From Bedellia somnulentella (Eukaryota; Arthropoda; Insecta; Lepidoptera; Bedelliidae), in the NCBI GenBank assembly GCA_963576735.1, contig OY755187.1, forward strand, positions 16,306,001-16,370,000: a stretch of DNA of 64,000 nt, in the 5' to 3' direction. Made by a program: the position numbers and the translations under genes. Below the pieces are notes generated by a model. That model worked only from the letters and a program-made list of their open reading frames with translations, was not told where the DNA came from and did not search any database. This document shows, one piece after another, positions 11,497 to 22,774 of this stretch. How positions within the stretch are numbered: the first letter of the stretch is position 1; each line of letters opens with the position of its first letter.

Positions 11497-11643
11497 ATTC
11501 CTCCGTGGTTCATCCGATTTTTATCAAAATTGACATAAACCATCTAGACATGGTCCTTGACCACCGTGCAAAATTTCAGGGTTCTGAGTTCAGCCGTTTG
11601 GGAGGAGTACGATCACAACGAAATGCAAAAGTCGGGGGTAAAT
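11497..11643 (+). repeat. Interspersed repeat X, copy 1
   Basis: A block from TTCCTCCGTGGT to AAAGTCGGGGGTAAAT recurs at 22043-22176 with small differences. Its last part also recurs at about 54960-55050. No TIR or tail was identified. It may be an internal part of a Helitron-like or other non-autonomous DNA element. Confidence 0.7.
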
Positions 11644-12621
11644 TTGTGCAATTCTTATTTTCATTCGATTCCTTGTTCCTATTGTGCAATTTAATTATAT
11701 TCATATCAATAAATATTCTACCGAGAAAAAGACGTTGTCACGTAAAATCTTCGCCCGTAAAACCGACTTTACAGGCAACCATTTTTTTTTCTTCGTGGCC
11801 TCAATCGTGTTGCCACAATAATTTCGCCAATGTCAACTTTAAAAACATGTGTCACATCACCATAGAGTAACTTTTTGGCGAGTAAAAACAACAAAAAGAA
11901 TATTAAATATAAATACCATCTTTGTTTATTTACTTTTAAGCTATCTTGGCTTAAATTGATATTTATTTAGACTTTAAAATCAGAACGTTTTTATGTACGT
12001 TCCGTTTTACGATATCATTACATCCAAGTGTGAAAAACGGTGTGACGTTCCGTTCCTACCAGTAACATAGCAAGTCTGGCGCCATCTATCCTGAGAACAG
12101 GGTAGAAGAAAAAAAGGAAAACCTCTCATTGCCTGACTCTCAGATATTACTTATCTCAACACGCGTTGCTAAGCAATTTGTTATGATTCTTTGAACATAC
12201 TTGTTAGTTTACCATAACGCGTGATTAATTCCACACAAAACCGCAAAAAAAGGAGTTAGAGTCCTGATTTTGGAAAAGTTAAATTGTTAACAATTTTTAA
12301 AAAAACATATACATATGCGTTTATGGATCGGATCAATTTTGGAGCCGAGCCATTTCTCCACGTCGTCGCAGCGTCAATCCTGAATGCTTGTTGATTGCCA
12401 AAATTCGAGTAATCGGAAATTATGGATCAAACATAAGCCCTATATGAAAACAATGGTGTAAAACCACGCACTCTATCAAACACCGGTTCAAAATACACCT
12501 ACTTCAACAACAAAAAACATCACAATAAATCTTCCACAAAATTCAATGACTTAGTATGTAAGTTACAGGCGGTACCAGAAAACCAGCTCCCCAGCAGTGT
12601 CCTGCGGATAATGTTGGGAAC
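11644..12621. other. Non-coding sequence with a duplicated segment
   Basis: 12134-12310 is paralogous to 10147-10192 plus 10567-10735, that is, the sequence around the SINE without the SINE. AACCTCTCATTGC near 12120 is the inverse of the LINE A 3' end (about 9239-9251), suggesting a tiny truncated copy. No gene is seen. Confidence 0.45.
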
Positions 12622-14022
12622 CTAGCTGAGGTACTTTGCCTTTTTGTTGCCATCTTTTCTTTTTAAATTGTAATGTTTGTATATGTTGTTATTATGTTTG
12701 TTAACAAATAAATATCTTTTATCTTTTTTTTTATCTTTATCACTCGGTATTCCAAAAATATGTTTCCTTGTAATGTCATTTAAAAGTTCTTCCAATTTAA
12801 GTTTAAAAATTCTGGAAATTAAATCGGGTCTATGTTCTTGAAGGTTTTCATGCCACCCAAGTTCTCCATTAGGAAAAAGTAAAGGAAAAGCTACAGGGTC
12901 AATATTGGAACTGTTTGATTTGAGTGTCGTTAAATGTTGACAATATTCTTGTACAGAAAAGTCTATATTTAACGGAGGTTCACCGTTTTCTCCTACAAAG
13001 ATGACCGCTACCTCATTATTGCATGGAGTGTTATAACGACGCAAATGAAGCGATTTATGTTTATAAAACTGCATTGATACCGAATATTGGGGTCGGTTCT
13101 CTGACGCTGCTTTTAATTCCTCTTCAGCTAAAATTTCACCCACCCTTTTGTATATTTTGACGAAAGGGTTGGATTCATTGAGCATCGTTTGTAAGGACCC
13201 CATTATATTGCTTCTACATATCTTATTTCTCGAATCCGATAATCGTTCATTTAATGCTGTTTCATCTTCAATTATGTACAATTGGTTGTATTCTTAGATA
13301 AAAATAAAAGAAAGATGCGGCAACCTCTGCCCGCGCGTGGTCCTACTAAACTGAGTACAATGTACTTGGTTTGCTTCAGTCGAGTTTAGTCCGCTACGAT
13401 ACTTCAAGTCGACGAGCTGACATAATCTTTGACATCGAAATTAAAATGTTCATACAATTCGCGCTTAAAATGCCTGGCTGTGCCTTTATTCAGTGCACAA
13501 ATCATTCAAGGCGTAAAAACAAATCACATGGAATCACGTTTCATGCGTAAATACACCAAAAATATATTTACAAGCAAAATATTATTAATTTCGGCCATTT
13601 TATTCTTGAAATCTGACATGTTTAAGTGACAGAGACAGACTATACGAGCCCATCGCTCTATCTTTATCTTTGCGTCATGTCGTGTCGTGTGTGTTCGTAT
13701 CAGTTCGTATGGATGTAGTGCGGTGTTGTGATAAACCGATAAGGCCCATATTTAGTTGACAATTTGTACGCTCACGCCGCATCTTCTTCTTTTATTTTTA
13801 TCTACGGTTGTATTGTGGTTTATGACCTTGCCATGGAAACAAAGATCCCGTTTTTATATTTTGTCCTTGCACCCTATAAGTAAACAATCCTGGAGGGAGT
13901 GTACTCAAGTTTGAATTTATGGATGCCATTGCAAATACTGAATTATACTGTCGGATATTAGCCTTAAAATTGTTAGCATCAGACGTATTGCCTGTGTATA
14001 AATTTAATAATGTGTGGAACAA
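12622..14022 (-). pseudogene. Helitron Rep/helicase N-terminal fragment, split by a MITE
   Basis: Two minus-strand pieces (13815-14022 and 12622-13284) are consecutive parts of a Helitron-like N-terminal domain. The first shows LFTGN-like (LYTGNTSDANNF) and IRQYNSVFAMAS motifs. The second shows YIIEDETALNERL, a YNTPCNNEVAVIFVGENGEP block and the FPLLFPNGELGWH block. The reading frame is restored exactly if the 514-bp MITE and one copy of its 8-bp duplication are removed. The Rep HUH nickase and SF1 helicase domains are absent, so this is a decayed fragment. The piece ends in a lysine-rich stretch near 12640. Helitron proteins act in rolling-circle transposition. Confidence 0.85.
13293..13806 (+). 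mobile_element. 514-bp MITE, copy 1, 8-bp TSD
   Basis: Terminal inverted repeats start CTTAGATAAAAATAAAAGA. The right end has one mismatch (TCTACG in place of TCTAAG). GTTGTATT flanks both sides (13285-13292 and 13807-13814). The 8-bp duplication suggests mobilisation by a hAT-like or similar transposase, but the TIR does not show a clear hAT consensus. A second copy lies inverted at 22775-23289. No transposase is encoded. Confidence 0.92.
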
Positions 14023-14337
14023 ATTAATACAAATAAAAACGCAGAAACTGTAATTACTGTCAAATAGGTATTGTAGTCAAAGATAATATAACTACTAATA
14101 TCGTTTTAAGACTCGATCGAAACCTCCTTTAAAAAAGTCTCCTTTGCGAAACGATTGATTAAAAATATTATGACACGGAACGTTTATGTCACCGAGTGTC
14201 TGTCAATATGGCGTCTGCTTTGACTATGAACGTTTGAGAAGCCCTTATTTTAAGTTCTTATATTTTAAAAAGAGACACAAATCTTTATTGTCATCTCTAT
14301 CGCGTAACCCGTTTTGTTGATGTCACACTTTTAAATA
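14023..14337. other. Spacer between Helitron fragment and ISL2EU element
   Basis: AT-rich, with no gene or repeat recognised. The last two bases (14336-14337) are the TA target duplicate of the ISL2EU element. Confidence 0.5.
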
Positions 14338-14520
14338 GGGTATTACACCATTTTTTGAAAACGGTTTTAAATTAATCCTGAGATCGTAATAAACCAGTAG
14401 AATTTTTATTTCAATTTTATAAAACCGAAAAATGCCTTAAAAACTATTTTTTATTTATGATTTTGAATTTTCGCGCGGAAACGCTAGCCGCCATGCTGTT
14501 TCGGCTCGTGACGTCACTTC
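14338..14520 (+). repeat. Left terminal/subterminal inverted repeat of ISL2EU
   Basis: The outer TIR GGGTATTACACCAT is followed by an AT-rich arm and the palindrome GTGACGTCAC at 14508-14517. The matching arm lies at 19410-19628. Transposase or THAP-domain binding here is inference. Confidence 0.75.
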
Positions 14521-15057
14521 GTTAGTAAACATTGTTTACTTAGACATGCGCATAACGCTTCAGTGAAAAGAACTTAGTTCATTTAGTTCCTTCACTTCAA
14601 AGAACTACTTCGCGAATGTAGTCCAGTAGTCCACTTCGTTCAGCGGCTCATTAGAGTCCTTCAGAGCCGTTGGACTAAATGAACTACAGAACGAATTGGA
14701 CTAAATGAAGAGATTGAGTTGGAAAGATGAATAACTTGCGGTTCTTGAGTTCTCGTATCTTTCTTGTAACATTCGCTGGTTAGCGAATGAAAAAAAATAT
14801 GCTTTTGATAATGTTTAATTAATGAGTCCCATATGTTGTATTACTTGTATTTAATTTTGCAGAAATATAGTAATTTATCATGAAGTATCAGTAAGAATAA
14901 ATATCTTGATTGTCCTCCATACTTTCCAGGCTTAGGACTGACGACCAAAACATTACTAATATTTTCACTATTAGAAAATAAACATTAAAAATAACTCATT
15001 GACGGGTCTCGAACCTCATATTTATGTTTTTGTATTTGTGTAAACGAATAGTGATTT

Positions 15058-15268
15058 AGCAGCAAACAAATATAGGTCTTAACACCATGTATGGAGAGTT
15101 ATTTTCCCCTCCGAGAGCACAGCAATGCATAAGTGAGGTGAACTAATAAGGTGTCAGTATTAGATTTGCGATCAAACAAATATAGTCCTTAAGGCCATGA
15201 CCAAAGATATTTTTTCGCCTGACGGCATAGTGAAGTATTAAGTGAAGGAATAAGGTGGACTAATAAGC
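15058..15268 (+). repeat. Diverged tandem duplication upstream of the transposase
   Basis: 15060-15155 and 15171-15268 share CAAACAAATATAG, the CTTAA...CCATG block and the GTGAA/GTGAG...AACTAATAAG(G/C) end. It is about 100 bp repeated twice in the transposase leader. Confidence 0.6.
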
Positions 15269-15414
15269 GAGTGAAGGAAGGAATGGTTTGCATTTTCAAC
15301 TGAAGGCATTCAAAAGAAGCATTCATTCGCGATTTTCGCGAACTACACTACACACCTCCCTCCTCTAGTAAACAATACGACTGCAAAAGACCAATAACAA
15401 GATTTGTGAAAATA

Positions 15415-17357
15415 ATGAGTTCTAATGTTTATCATTGGTGTCTTGTGCCTGAATGCAGTAACACAAGTGTAAAAACGCCACAAAAATTGTGGATTCAAGT
15501 GCCCAGTGATATTAAAATGAGAAACACTTGGTTGAAACTGGCAAGAAGAGACCCAAAATCATTGTCCACAAAGACTAGACTGTATTTTTGTGAAGACCAC
15601 TTTGATGTAAGTATGCGTTATAAATGGTAACTTAACTATTGAATAAATATTAAAACTTCATGTTAATATTACAAAACAAATGTCATATTTTGTAATGTAT
15701 TTATAGGTTATATTATGTACCTATGATATGTAGTGAGTTGTAAACTTCATAAATATTATATTCCATATTTTAGCTGGAAAATGATATGGAAAATTATACA
15801 AAGTATAAGATAATGGGGTCTGTTAAACGAATTCGGATGAAACCAAACTGCGTGCCATCCAGATTTGATTGCCAAGCAAACAGAAAACACAAGTCCTCTT
15901 CAAGCGAGGCTCGGCATGCCTTCATTAAAAGACAAAGAATGTCTACAATTAAGGAGATTGAAGAGACCATACAAAATGAGAATTATGTTATATCATTACC
16001 ATCTTGTAGTCAAGGTAATTTATTCTATTTGTAGTTTATGCAGTTGTAATAAATTATCAATAGTATCACTAGGACAGATACTAATATTAACCATATTTTA
16101 CTATTATTTCCAGACTTTTTGACACATGAAATTAAGAATTGTCATGATAAAGCAGTCCAAGCAGTACAAGCCCATGAACATAAAGCAATTCAAGTCTGTC
16201 GGATAACACACTACAGAAGTAGATATGTGCAGACTAGTATAAAAAAAGAAGACAGCATGACGTCACCTTTCAAGACAGCTGTGTGTACTGCAACATCACC
16301 CTTTAAAGTATCTCAAGGAAGAATGAGCAAACTATGTGTATCTTCTTTATCAGCCACCAAAAGAAAACTGAATTTTTTTGAAGATAAATATGAGAGTGAT
16401 GAGTCATACGCACCATCAATAGCAGGTTCGACGGTAACGTCTAGACAATCAAAAACTACTTCTGATGCTAGCTTTCAAGAGGAATTCGAAAAAGTTGAAA
16501 AAGTACACCTACTGAGTACTTTGTCTAAGATAAAAAGTAAGCCCCGATTATATATTGGTCTACCAAAGGAACTCTATTTTCTGATAGATTTGATTGAAAA
16601 ACACACTAACATTTCTGAGAGAAATATTTTATTATGCTTGATGCGAATAAAATTAAATAGAACATTTGCACAACTCGCTGATGATTTTGATATATCGGTG
16701 ACTCGAGCTTGCAATGTATTTTTCGACACGATGCCAGCAATTGTGAAAGTACTTTCACCCTTTATTAAACAGTTTTCAACTAATACAATCAAGAAAAACC
16801 TACCTATTGCTTTTAGGCATAAATATAATAAAGTGACATGTATAATAGACTGCTTGGAAATTGAAATTCAAAAACCAAAAAAAGCCATGCACCAAGCATT
16901 AACCTGGTCAGACTACAAAAAAACTAATACTATAAAATATTTAATATCATGTACACCTGATGGTCTTGTGAATTTTGTGTCTACTGGATATGCAGGAAGG
17001 ATAAGTGATGTAAACTTAGTTGAACACAGCAAATTTTTAGATAGTTTGCCATCTAACGCTTGCATTTTAGCTGACAGAGGGTTTAAGCACCTTGAACATT
17101 TTTTATCTCAAAAAGGATTTACTTTGCTGAGGCCTCCGAGTGTTTCTGCTGGTTCTAAATTAACAAAAGCTGAAGCGCGACAGACAAAACAAATAGCCAG
17201 TCTTAGAATTCATGTCGAGAGGGTCATTCGAAGATTAAGAGAGTTTGGCATGTTAAAGATGCATTCAGTGATAAATTCAAATTTAATTTGTATGTTAGAT
17301 TTGTGTATTACAACAGCTTGTGCCTTGATTAATTTACAAGATGCCCTTATTAAATAA
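15415..17357 (+). CDS. ISL2EU transposase, THAP + HTH + DDE (three exons)
   Basis: Model: 15415-15606, 15774-16014, 16114-17357. Donors are GTAAGT and GTAATT, acceptors TTTTAG and TTCCAG, and phases fit, giving 558 codons plus stop. Exon 1 and early exon 2 encode a THAP zinc finger: CLVPEC, W at WLKLARR, CEDHF, then CVPSRF in the AVPTF position. The middle is basic and Ser-rich, with SPFK-like repeats. The C-terminal half has a helix-turn-helix (RTFAQLADDFDISVTRACNVF) and a DDE_Tnp_4-type nuclease: Asp in CIIDCLEI, Asp in LADRGF, Glu in HVERVIRRLRE. It would bind the element ends and cut and join DNA. The ATG at 15415 is chosen because the THAP Cys lies 8 residues downstream. No stop or shift is seen, so it may be functional. 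Confidence 0.88.
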
Positions 17358-17874
17358 CTGGTAACATGCCTCGCCCTAGTACAGCTATCTACACATCATA
17401 GTGAAAATTGTATCAAAATTAATCAAGGATTAAACGAATACTTGCACAGGCAACTTTGTTTTTATACTATGTATCATTATATTATAATAAAAAAATGTAA
17501 CCAATAATAAGTATACTTTTATTTTTTCCATGGTGCACTGTATAAAGATGATGTTGGTCAACACATGACTGAGTTGATTTGAAGAATGGGTCAACGTGGC
17601 CACCATAATAGAAGTGCATGTGCAAAATATGTGAATACATAGGCACTATGTATAGGGTCTACTGCACTGCTATATTGGTATCAATTGAGCTTTCAATATT
17701 ACTTAGAAAGTAAAAATAAAATTAATTCAATAAAACAACAATCATTTTCATTATAAAATAAATGTATTGTACATAGGTTACAACGTAATAAACAATAACA
17801 TTGACGTATTATATTATAAAAAATTATCAGTTATTCATATAATAAGAAGAAAAGTATATTTTCAAAGTTATTTT
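17358..17874. other. Spacer between the convergent ISL2EU genes
   Basis: The region is AT-rich, with AATAAT/AATAAA-like poly(A) signals toward both genes. No further coding was seen. Confidence 0.6.
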
Positions 17875-19286
17875 TCAAACTTTAACACTTTCGTATAAAA
17901 TTGGAAAGATGTTATTCTTCCAAAAAGCAACTACACTATTTAATAACTTCATTACATACTCATGTTCATATTCAACAGGAATTATAGTGACCTGATTATT
18001 TTCTTTAAAATCACTACTAGCAACACAAAAATAACTTTTGTTTCCTTTAGCACAATACATTTGCATTTGAACTTGTGCAAAATATTTCTTTGAAATTGTA
18101 CCGTCTTTATTTATATAGTGTTGTGCAGTTTTTTCACTTGATGGACACTTAATTTCAAAAGTAGTCTTGTTATTAATCCCATCTGGAGAGCCAGCAACCA
18201 TTGGGAATGTCTCAGAAATATATAGACCACATTTTTCTATCTTCATTTGTATTTTCTTTTCCACTGTTATCCTGACTTCATCTTCCAGTTTTTTACCTCT
18301 TGATATTGCTGGAGTTTCTGGAATTTTTGCACCAAAAATCATAGGTACAAAGTACCATCCACAGTTTTGCACCGGCTCACTTCATAGCATTTCGAGGCTG
18401 TGATTCTGCCATATCTTAGTTCATGCCACAAGCCACTTTTATGTTGATCTCTAGTTCTATTCTCTAGGAATGATATAGTTTTTTGATTGAAAAGATGAGA
18501 GATTTTATTTAAAAAAACGTCACAGTTTTCATCATGGTATTTAATTATTAGATGATGCAGTGATAAAGTTGATTTGCTGTCAAAATCAGGTTCATGCTGC
18601 AAAAACTGACATTTGTTGATTTTTCTTTTTTTGCATTCTACAACAAATTCATTTAACAAACTGCTGTCTGGAACCATCTCCTTAGGTTTTCTTTTAGAGA
18701 TTTCTTTTGCACACAAAATTTTTATTGATGAACCGACCTTAGCCAGATTCGATTTCCTCCAATAGCATTCAATTGAAGTACACGACGGGGCTTCGGTTCG
18801 GCGGTGTAACCACATTAAAAATGCAACACTGTGCTTGCAGCCACCTTCTGACGAGGGGCAATCGTGGCACTTAACACTAGTCACAGTCTCTTCCTGTTCA
18901 TTCACAATAAGTGTCACTGCATAGGGCTTAGAACGCACTTTGTGTTCCGGGCATACCGTACACTTAACAATGCATGTGTTTTGAACCCGCTTGAGCTGCA
19001 CATAGCCTATTGCGTCGTCCCCGTAAGATTCCCTTCCCGACCTGATGACAAAAATAGGTTAGGTTGGATTATAATAGTAAACACAGGTATTATCGTGTTG
19101 TGTATTGTTATTGTATTATATTTACTGTTAGACAAAACTAGATACGATAGTTACTTACATTACTGTTTTAATATTTCTCAATTCGGCAGAACAGAAATCG
19201 GGATTGGATGCAAAAAATTTCGCCACCATCAACGTATCTATCATTGGTAGATTTGTACTTTCTGCTTTCACAAAACCGTCTTCCAT
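17875..19286 (-). pseudogene. ISL2EU accessory nuclease: SWIM finger + YqaJ exonuclease, one frameshift
   Basis: Exon 1 is 19159-19286 (MEDGFVKAEST; donor GTAAGT) and exon 2 starts at 19041 after TCATCAG. The phases join to give SGRESYGDDAIGYVQLKR. A SWIM-type zinc motif follows (CHDC...CKH). The YqaJ domain shows LRYGRITASKC, SRGKKLEDEV, AGSPDGI, FEIKCP and FAQVQMQMY, so the acidic/Lys nuclease residues are all present. Near 18345-18350 the frame shifts: the first part runs to TLYL-stop while the conserved continuation PMIFGAKIPETP is in another frame, consistent with one missing base. In this family the nuclease accompanies the transposase and its exact role is not settled. A sequencing error is an alternative to true loss. 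Confidence 0.85.
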
Positions 19287-19409
19287 GATACTATTTTAAT
19301 AAAATAAAGGATAAAGGTCCATAAACGTGATAATACCCCGTAAAATTTCAAAATAACACAGCATAGAGGAAATAAATCACTTCGTAACACAGAGCACCAC
19401 AAGAATCTT

Positions 19410-19628
19410 AGATTGTTTACTATCGGAGTGACGTCACGTCGAAATCCAATGTGGCGGATGGCGTTTTAGACATTTAAAAAACAGATTAAAAAAGACGATT
19501 TATAAAATTGAATTATAAAATTCACGTTGCATTTTAATAAATAAATACTGACGTTTCTCGTTTACTTTTTTCATAATCTATCATAAACATTCATTTTTAT
19601 ATTTTTTCTTACATGGTGTATAATACCC
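19410..19628 (-). repeat. Right terminal/subterminal inverted repeat of ISL2EU
   Basis: Holds the inverse of the left arm: TTGTTTAC, GTGACGTCAC (19428-19437), ATGGCGGATGGCG-like sequence and terminal GGTGTATAATACCC. A diverged relative of its inner part lies at 32290-32430. Confidence 0.75.
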
Positions 19629-20094
19629 TATTGTGACAAACAAAGCGTCGACTTGTGAGCGATTTTGGTTTTCTTTTGATTTTGAGAAAGATTTTATTCA
19701 TTTGTATATTGTTATTGTGACAAAAGAGACTCCATTAGTTAAGTTATTATTTAGTAAGGTATGGTTGGGTGTAGCGTGCTTGGCTGCGGAAGCCACAGCG
19801 AAAAACACATCGAAGGATTGACTTTCCACAAGTGAGTGAGTTTTCTAATGTTTTTCTACAGATAAATACATAATAAATACATTGCGCGATCAGAAAATAA
19901 GTGATTCAAATGTTAATTACGTTGAACTAGATTACTAGCATTTTCTTTAGTTATTTTGAGCAATTTTTTAATAGCATAACCTAAAAATATGCAGTATCTC
20001 AGTGTTCCCATAATTCACGTTTTCATCCTACCCTGTTGTTAGGGTAACATTTTTAAATTAGTAAACTGATGTTAATGAGTGAGTATATTATGTA

Positions 20095-20887
20095 CTAGTG
20101 GATCGGGCCCAGCTTCGCACGGGTAGCGTAGTTTTAAAAATATCTGAGGTTTCGTCAATCACTGCTCAACCTTTGTGAAATTTAGTGCAATTTATAGCAT
20201 TCCTGAATAGTGTAGCTTTGTGATTGTGAAAGCGCTTTAATGAACGGTTCAGTATCTCCGAAAATAAAACCATGCAAACAAACGATCAGAGTTACAAACT
20301 TTGCATACATACAGGGAGTATATGTATACTCCCGGCTAACTTTTGCGCGCGCAACCATTACTAAAAAAATATCCTTATAGCATTCACGTGCGACGACAGG
20401 GCGCGATAGCTTATTTCATGTATAAGTTTGGTTATTCTATACCGATTTCTATGATTCTTTTTTTATTGAATAGGTAATAATGTAAACTTTTTTAAATGAG
20501 AGATGAATGAGAGAACTATAAACGTAAGAGTAAACAAATATAATTAGAATGCTCCGAACTGCTAAGCTATCAGGCATTACACGTGTTATTATGAGTCAAC
20601 CATAAAAGATAGACATATGCTGCAAAAGGATATTTTTTAGAAAATTTTATGTAAAATATTTCCGTCATACATGATTTCTATGTAACTATAACCACTAAGG
20701 CTGCACACGCGACGGAAGCTTAAAAAATGGAGTAACTTCCCCCGTTTTCCCAAATTTTCCCAAAATTCCCCTTCACTACTCTGCTGAAAAGTACACTATA
20801 ACCTGCCCAGGAGTATGAAGAATAATTCTACCAAGTTTCGTTAAAATCCGTCGAGTAGTTTTTGTTTCCATAAGGAACATACAAACC

Positions 20888-20926
<39 letters not shown>

Positions 20927-21068
20927 GGACAGACAGACAGACAAAAATTTTACTGATTGCATTTTTGGCATCAGTATCGATCACTAATCACCCCCTGATA
21001 GTTATTTTGAAAATATATTTAATGTACAGAATTGACCTCTCTACAGATTTATTATAAGTATATATAGA
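20095..21068 (-). mobile_element. Non-autonomous Helitron-like element with (GTCT)n, copy 1
   Basis: Read on the minus strand it begins TCTATATATACTTATAATAAATCTGT-like and ends in a GC hairpin (CCGTGCGAAGCTGGG) followed by CACTAG before T, as Helitrons do. A GTCT/GACA tract lies at 20889-20944. It is homologous to the opposite-strand copy at 25327-26590. The (GTCY)n-bearing type is known from Lepidoptera, where it has also been described as a MITE, so the class is not fully certain. Confidence 0.75.
20889..20944. repeat. (GACA)n microsatellite inside Helitron-like copy 1
   Basis: GACA units with one GACG interruption. The equivalent (GTCT)n tract in copy 2 is at about 25444-25472. Confidence 0.9.
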
Positions 21069-21292
21069 TTTCGTCGCCTATAGCGACGCTGAATGATTTC
21101 CAATTGTTGTCTACGGAATTAGTAAGTAATAAATTTGTTATATTTATTTAATTTCTTCGTATTCATTACAGTTTTCCTAAAGACCCGAATCTACTAAAAT
21201 GCGTTCGAAAACCACCTTGTGCTGTTAATAAAGGCTATAGCTTTAAAAAACTTAGATGTACGAATACATCATCTTTTGAAAAATGTGACTGA

Positions 21293-22042
21293 AATAGACG
21301 AATGAATTCGAAATTTTCACACGAAACTGATTTTGTTTAAAGGTCAATAGTAAATAATACAATAAAACTCATGTAAAAAATAGTGCTGTCTTTTATTTTT
21401 CTAAATACAAACATAGACCCCACTATACCCATGATGACCCGTATGATATTTACATAACTTGCACTTATGGAACAGCTGTTTTTTTTTGTCCAGTAACAAA
21501 GTTAGTCCCGTACAAAAAATTATTCGTAATCATGGGAAGATTCATCCCTGATATATCCATCCCATCCCTATAAATGGTAAAATTAAACAAAAAAGATTGT
21601 ATAATACTAGGAGCAAGTATGTATAATTATATGATTGCAGGAAATAATATAGTAAACAGTAAACCTTAAACAATAAATTGACGTAATCAATTTTAAATTA
21701 AAAAGCAGCTTTTAGAATGGTGATTATAGTATTTTGGGGTAATTGTTTTCTAGTGATCGCAGCATTACAGGGAAAATGTTGCTATTTAAAAGAGGTACAC
21801 TCCCGTTGCATTATGACTCTGTCTATAGTGTTCATAGTCAAAGGGCGTCTGAGATTTGTCTGTCAGCAGTCAGTACTATTAGAATTTAGCAAAATACTCG
21901 GCAATCCGAATTTTGCGGATACATGTTGTCGACTCAAAATCATTATTTTTTTTTGTTTTATTATTCAGGTAAGGTTTCGATCGAGTCTACCGTACCCCGT
22001 GACGAAATTATTAATATAGATATACTATATTTTTAATGGTGA
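21293..22042. other. Non-coding spacer
   Basis: A poly(A) signal-like AATAAA lies near 21360. The frame at 21717-22019 has no recognisable domain. Nothing else is supported. Confidence 0.4.
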
Positions 22043-22176
22043 TCATTCCTCCGTGGTACATCCGATTTTCATCAAAATTGACATAAACCATCTATACATG
22101 GTCCTTTACCACCGTGCTGAGTTGAGCCGTTTAGGAGGAGTACGATCACAACGAAATGCAGAAGTCGGGGGTAAAT
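22043..22176 (+). repeat. Interspersed repeat X, copy 2
   Basis: It matches 11497-11643 over TTCCTCCGTGGT to AAGTCGGGGGTAAAT, with a short internal deletion. It is followed by the small palindrome GGAGCTTCGCTCC. Confidence 0.75.
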
Positions 22177-22766
22177 GGAGCTTCGCTCCAATTAAAGCTA
22201 AAATCCCTCTTCCTTCGAATATTAGATCGTTACTATCATCACTTGAAAATCATAACATTATTTCCTCACTCATTAATTTCATTCATTCTAATTAAATTAA
22301 ATTGTGAAAGACATAACGTCTATTTAGATATAGTCATTGGTTCTGTGCTCCATCATTTATTCTGTATTTACATACACTCATAGTATTCTTCGATATGAGT
22401 ATATTATTTATATATACTCACTACCTTACAATACTCGTGACGTTTTGTTTTACCTATTATAATTATAATTTTACTTTATCTACATGCGCTTCTATTGCCT
22501 TACCTGACACTGGCAACCATTATCGGCACTAAATAGCTTAATATGTTGACACAAATGAAAGAATTGAATTGAATTCTTCATATCTTCTGCGAATAGTAAA
22601 CACATATTTTTCCACAACATTCTTTATTTTACTCCTCTGAATCCATCTATTAACGGTTTTAACCAACATAATAAAAGGCACTCTTCAATAAAATTTTATA
22701 TTTGCTTTTGTTGTACTGTAGCTGTGTAATTTGTCTTATTTTGTATTGTATTTGTATCAAATCAAG
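22177..22766. other. Non-coding AT-rich spacer
   Basis: No domain-bearing frame or repeat boundary was recognised up to the target duplicate of the MITE at 22767-22774. Confidence 0.4.
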
Positions 22767-22774
22767 CAAGAATT

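Larger units (their letters stand above)
14338..19628. mobile_element. ISL2EU-type DNA transposon, complete ends
   Basis: The left end reads TAGGGTATTACACCAT and the right end is its near-inverse (ATGGTGTATAATACCCTA), with TA on both sides (14336-14337 and 19629-19630). Longer imperfect inverted similarity extends inward about 200 bp and includes GTGACGTCAC in both arms (14508-14517, 19428-19437) next to a GTAAAC motif. Inside are two convergent genes: a THAP/DDE transposase on the plus strand and a SWIM/YqaJ nuclease on the minus strand. This gene pair, the 2-bp duplication and the size match what is known of ISL2EU elements in the PIF/Harbinger-related group. Confidence 0.88.
19761..21292 (+). 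pseudogene. THAP-like gene fragment in two exons
   Basis: Exon 1 (19761-19831) encodes a THAP-like start: MVGCSVLGCGSHSEK, then LTFHK at a GTGAGT donor. An acceptor TTACAG precedes exon 2 at 21172, which continues FPKDPNLLKC, as expected for a THAP domain (C-x4-C then FPKDP). After that it loses similarity: the expected Trp and the Cys/His pair are absent, and it ends at TGA 21290-21292 after 63 codons. A Helitron-like element (20095-21068) sits in the intron. It starts only about 130 bp outside the ISL2EU element. It may be a broken host THAP gene or a remnant of another THAP transposon. Confidence 0.5.

Noticed and set aside
20889..20944. CRISPR-like array from regular GACA repeats
   Set aside because: It is a microsatellite without spacers, inside a eukaryotic transposon.
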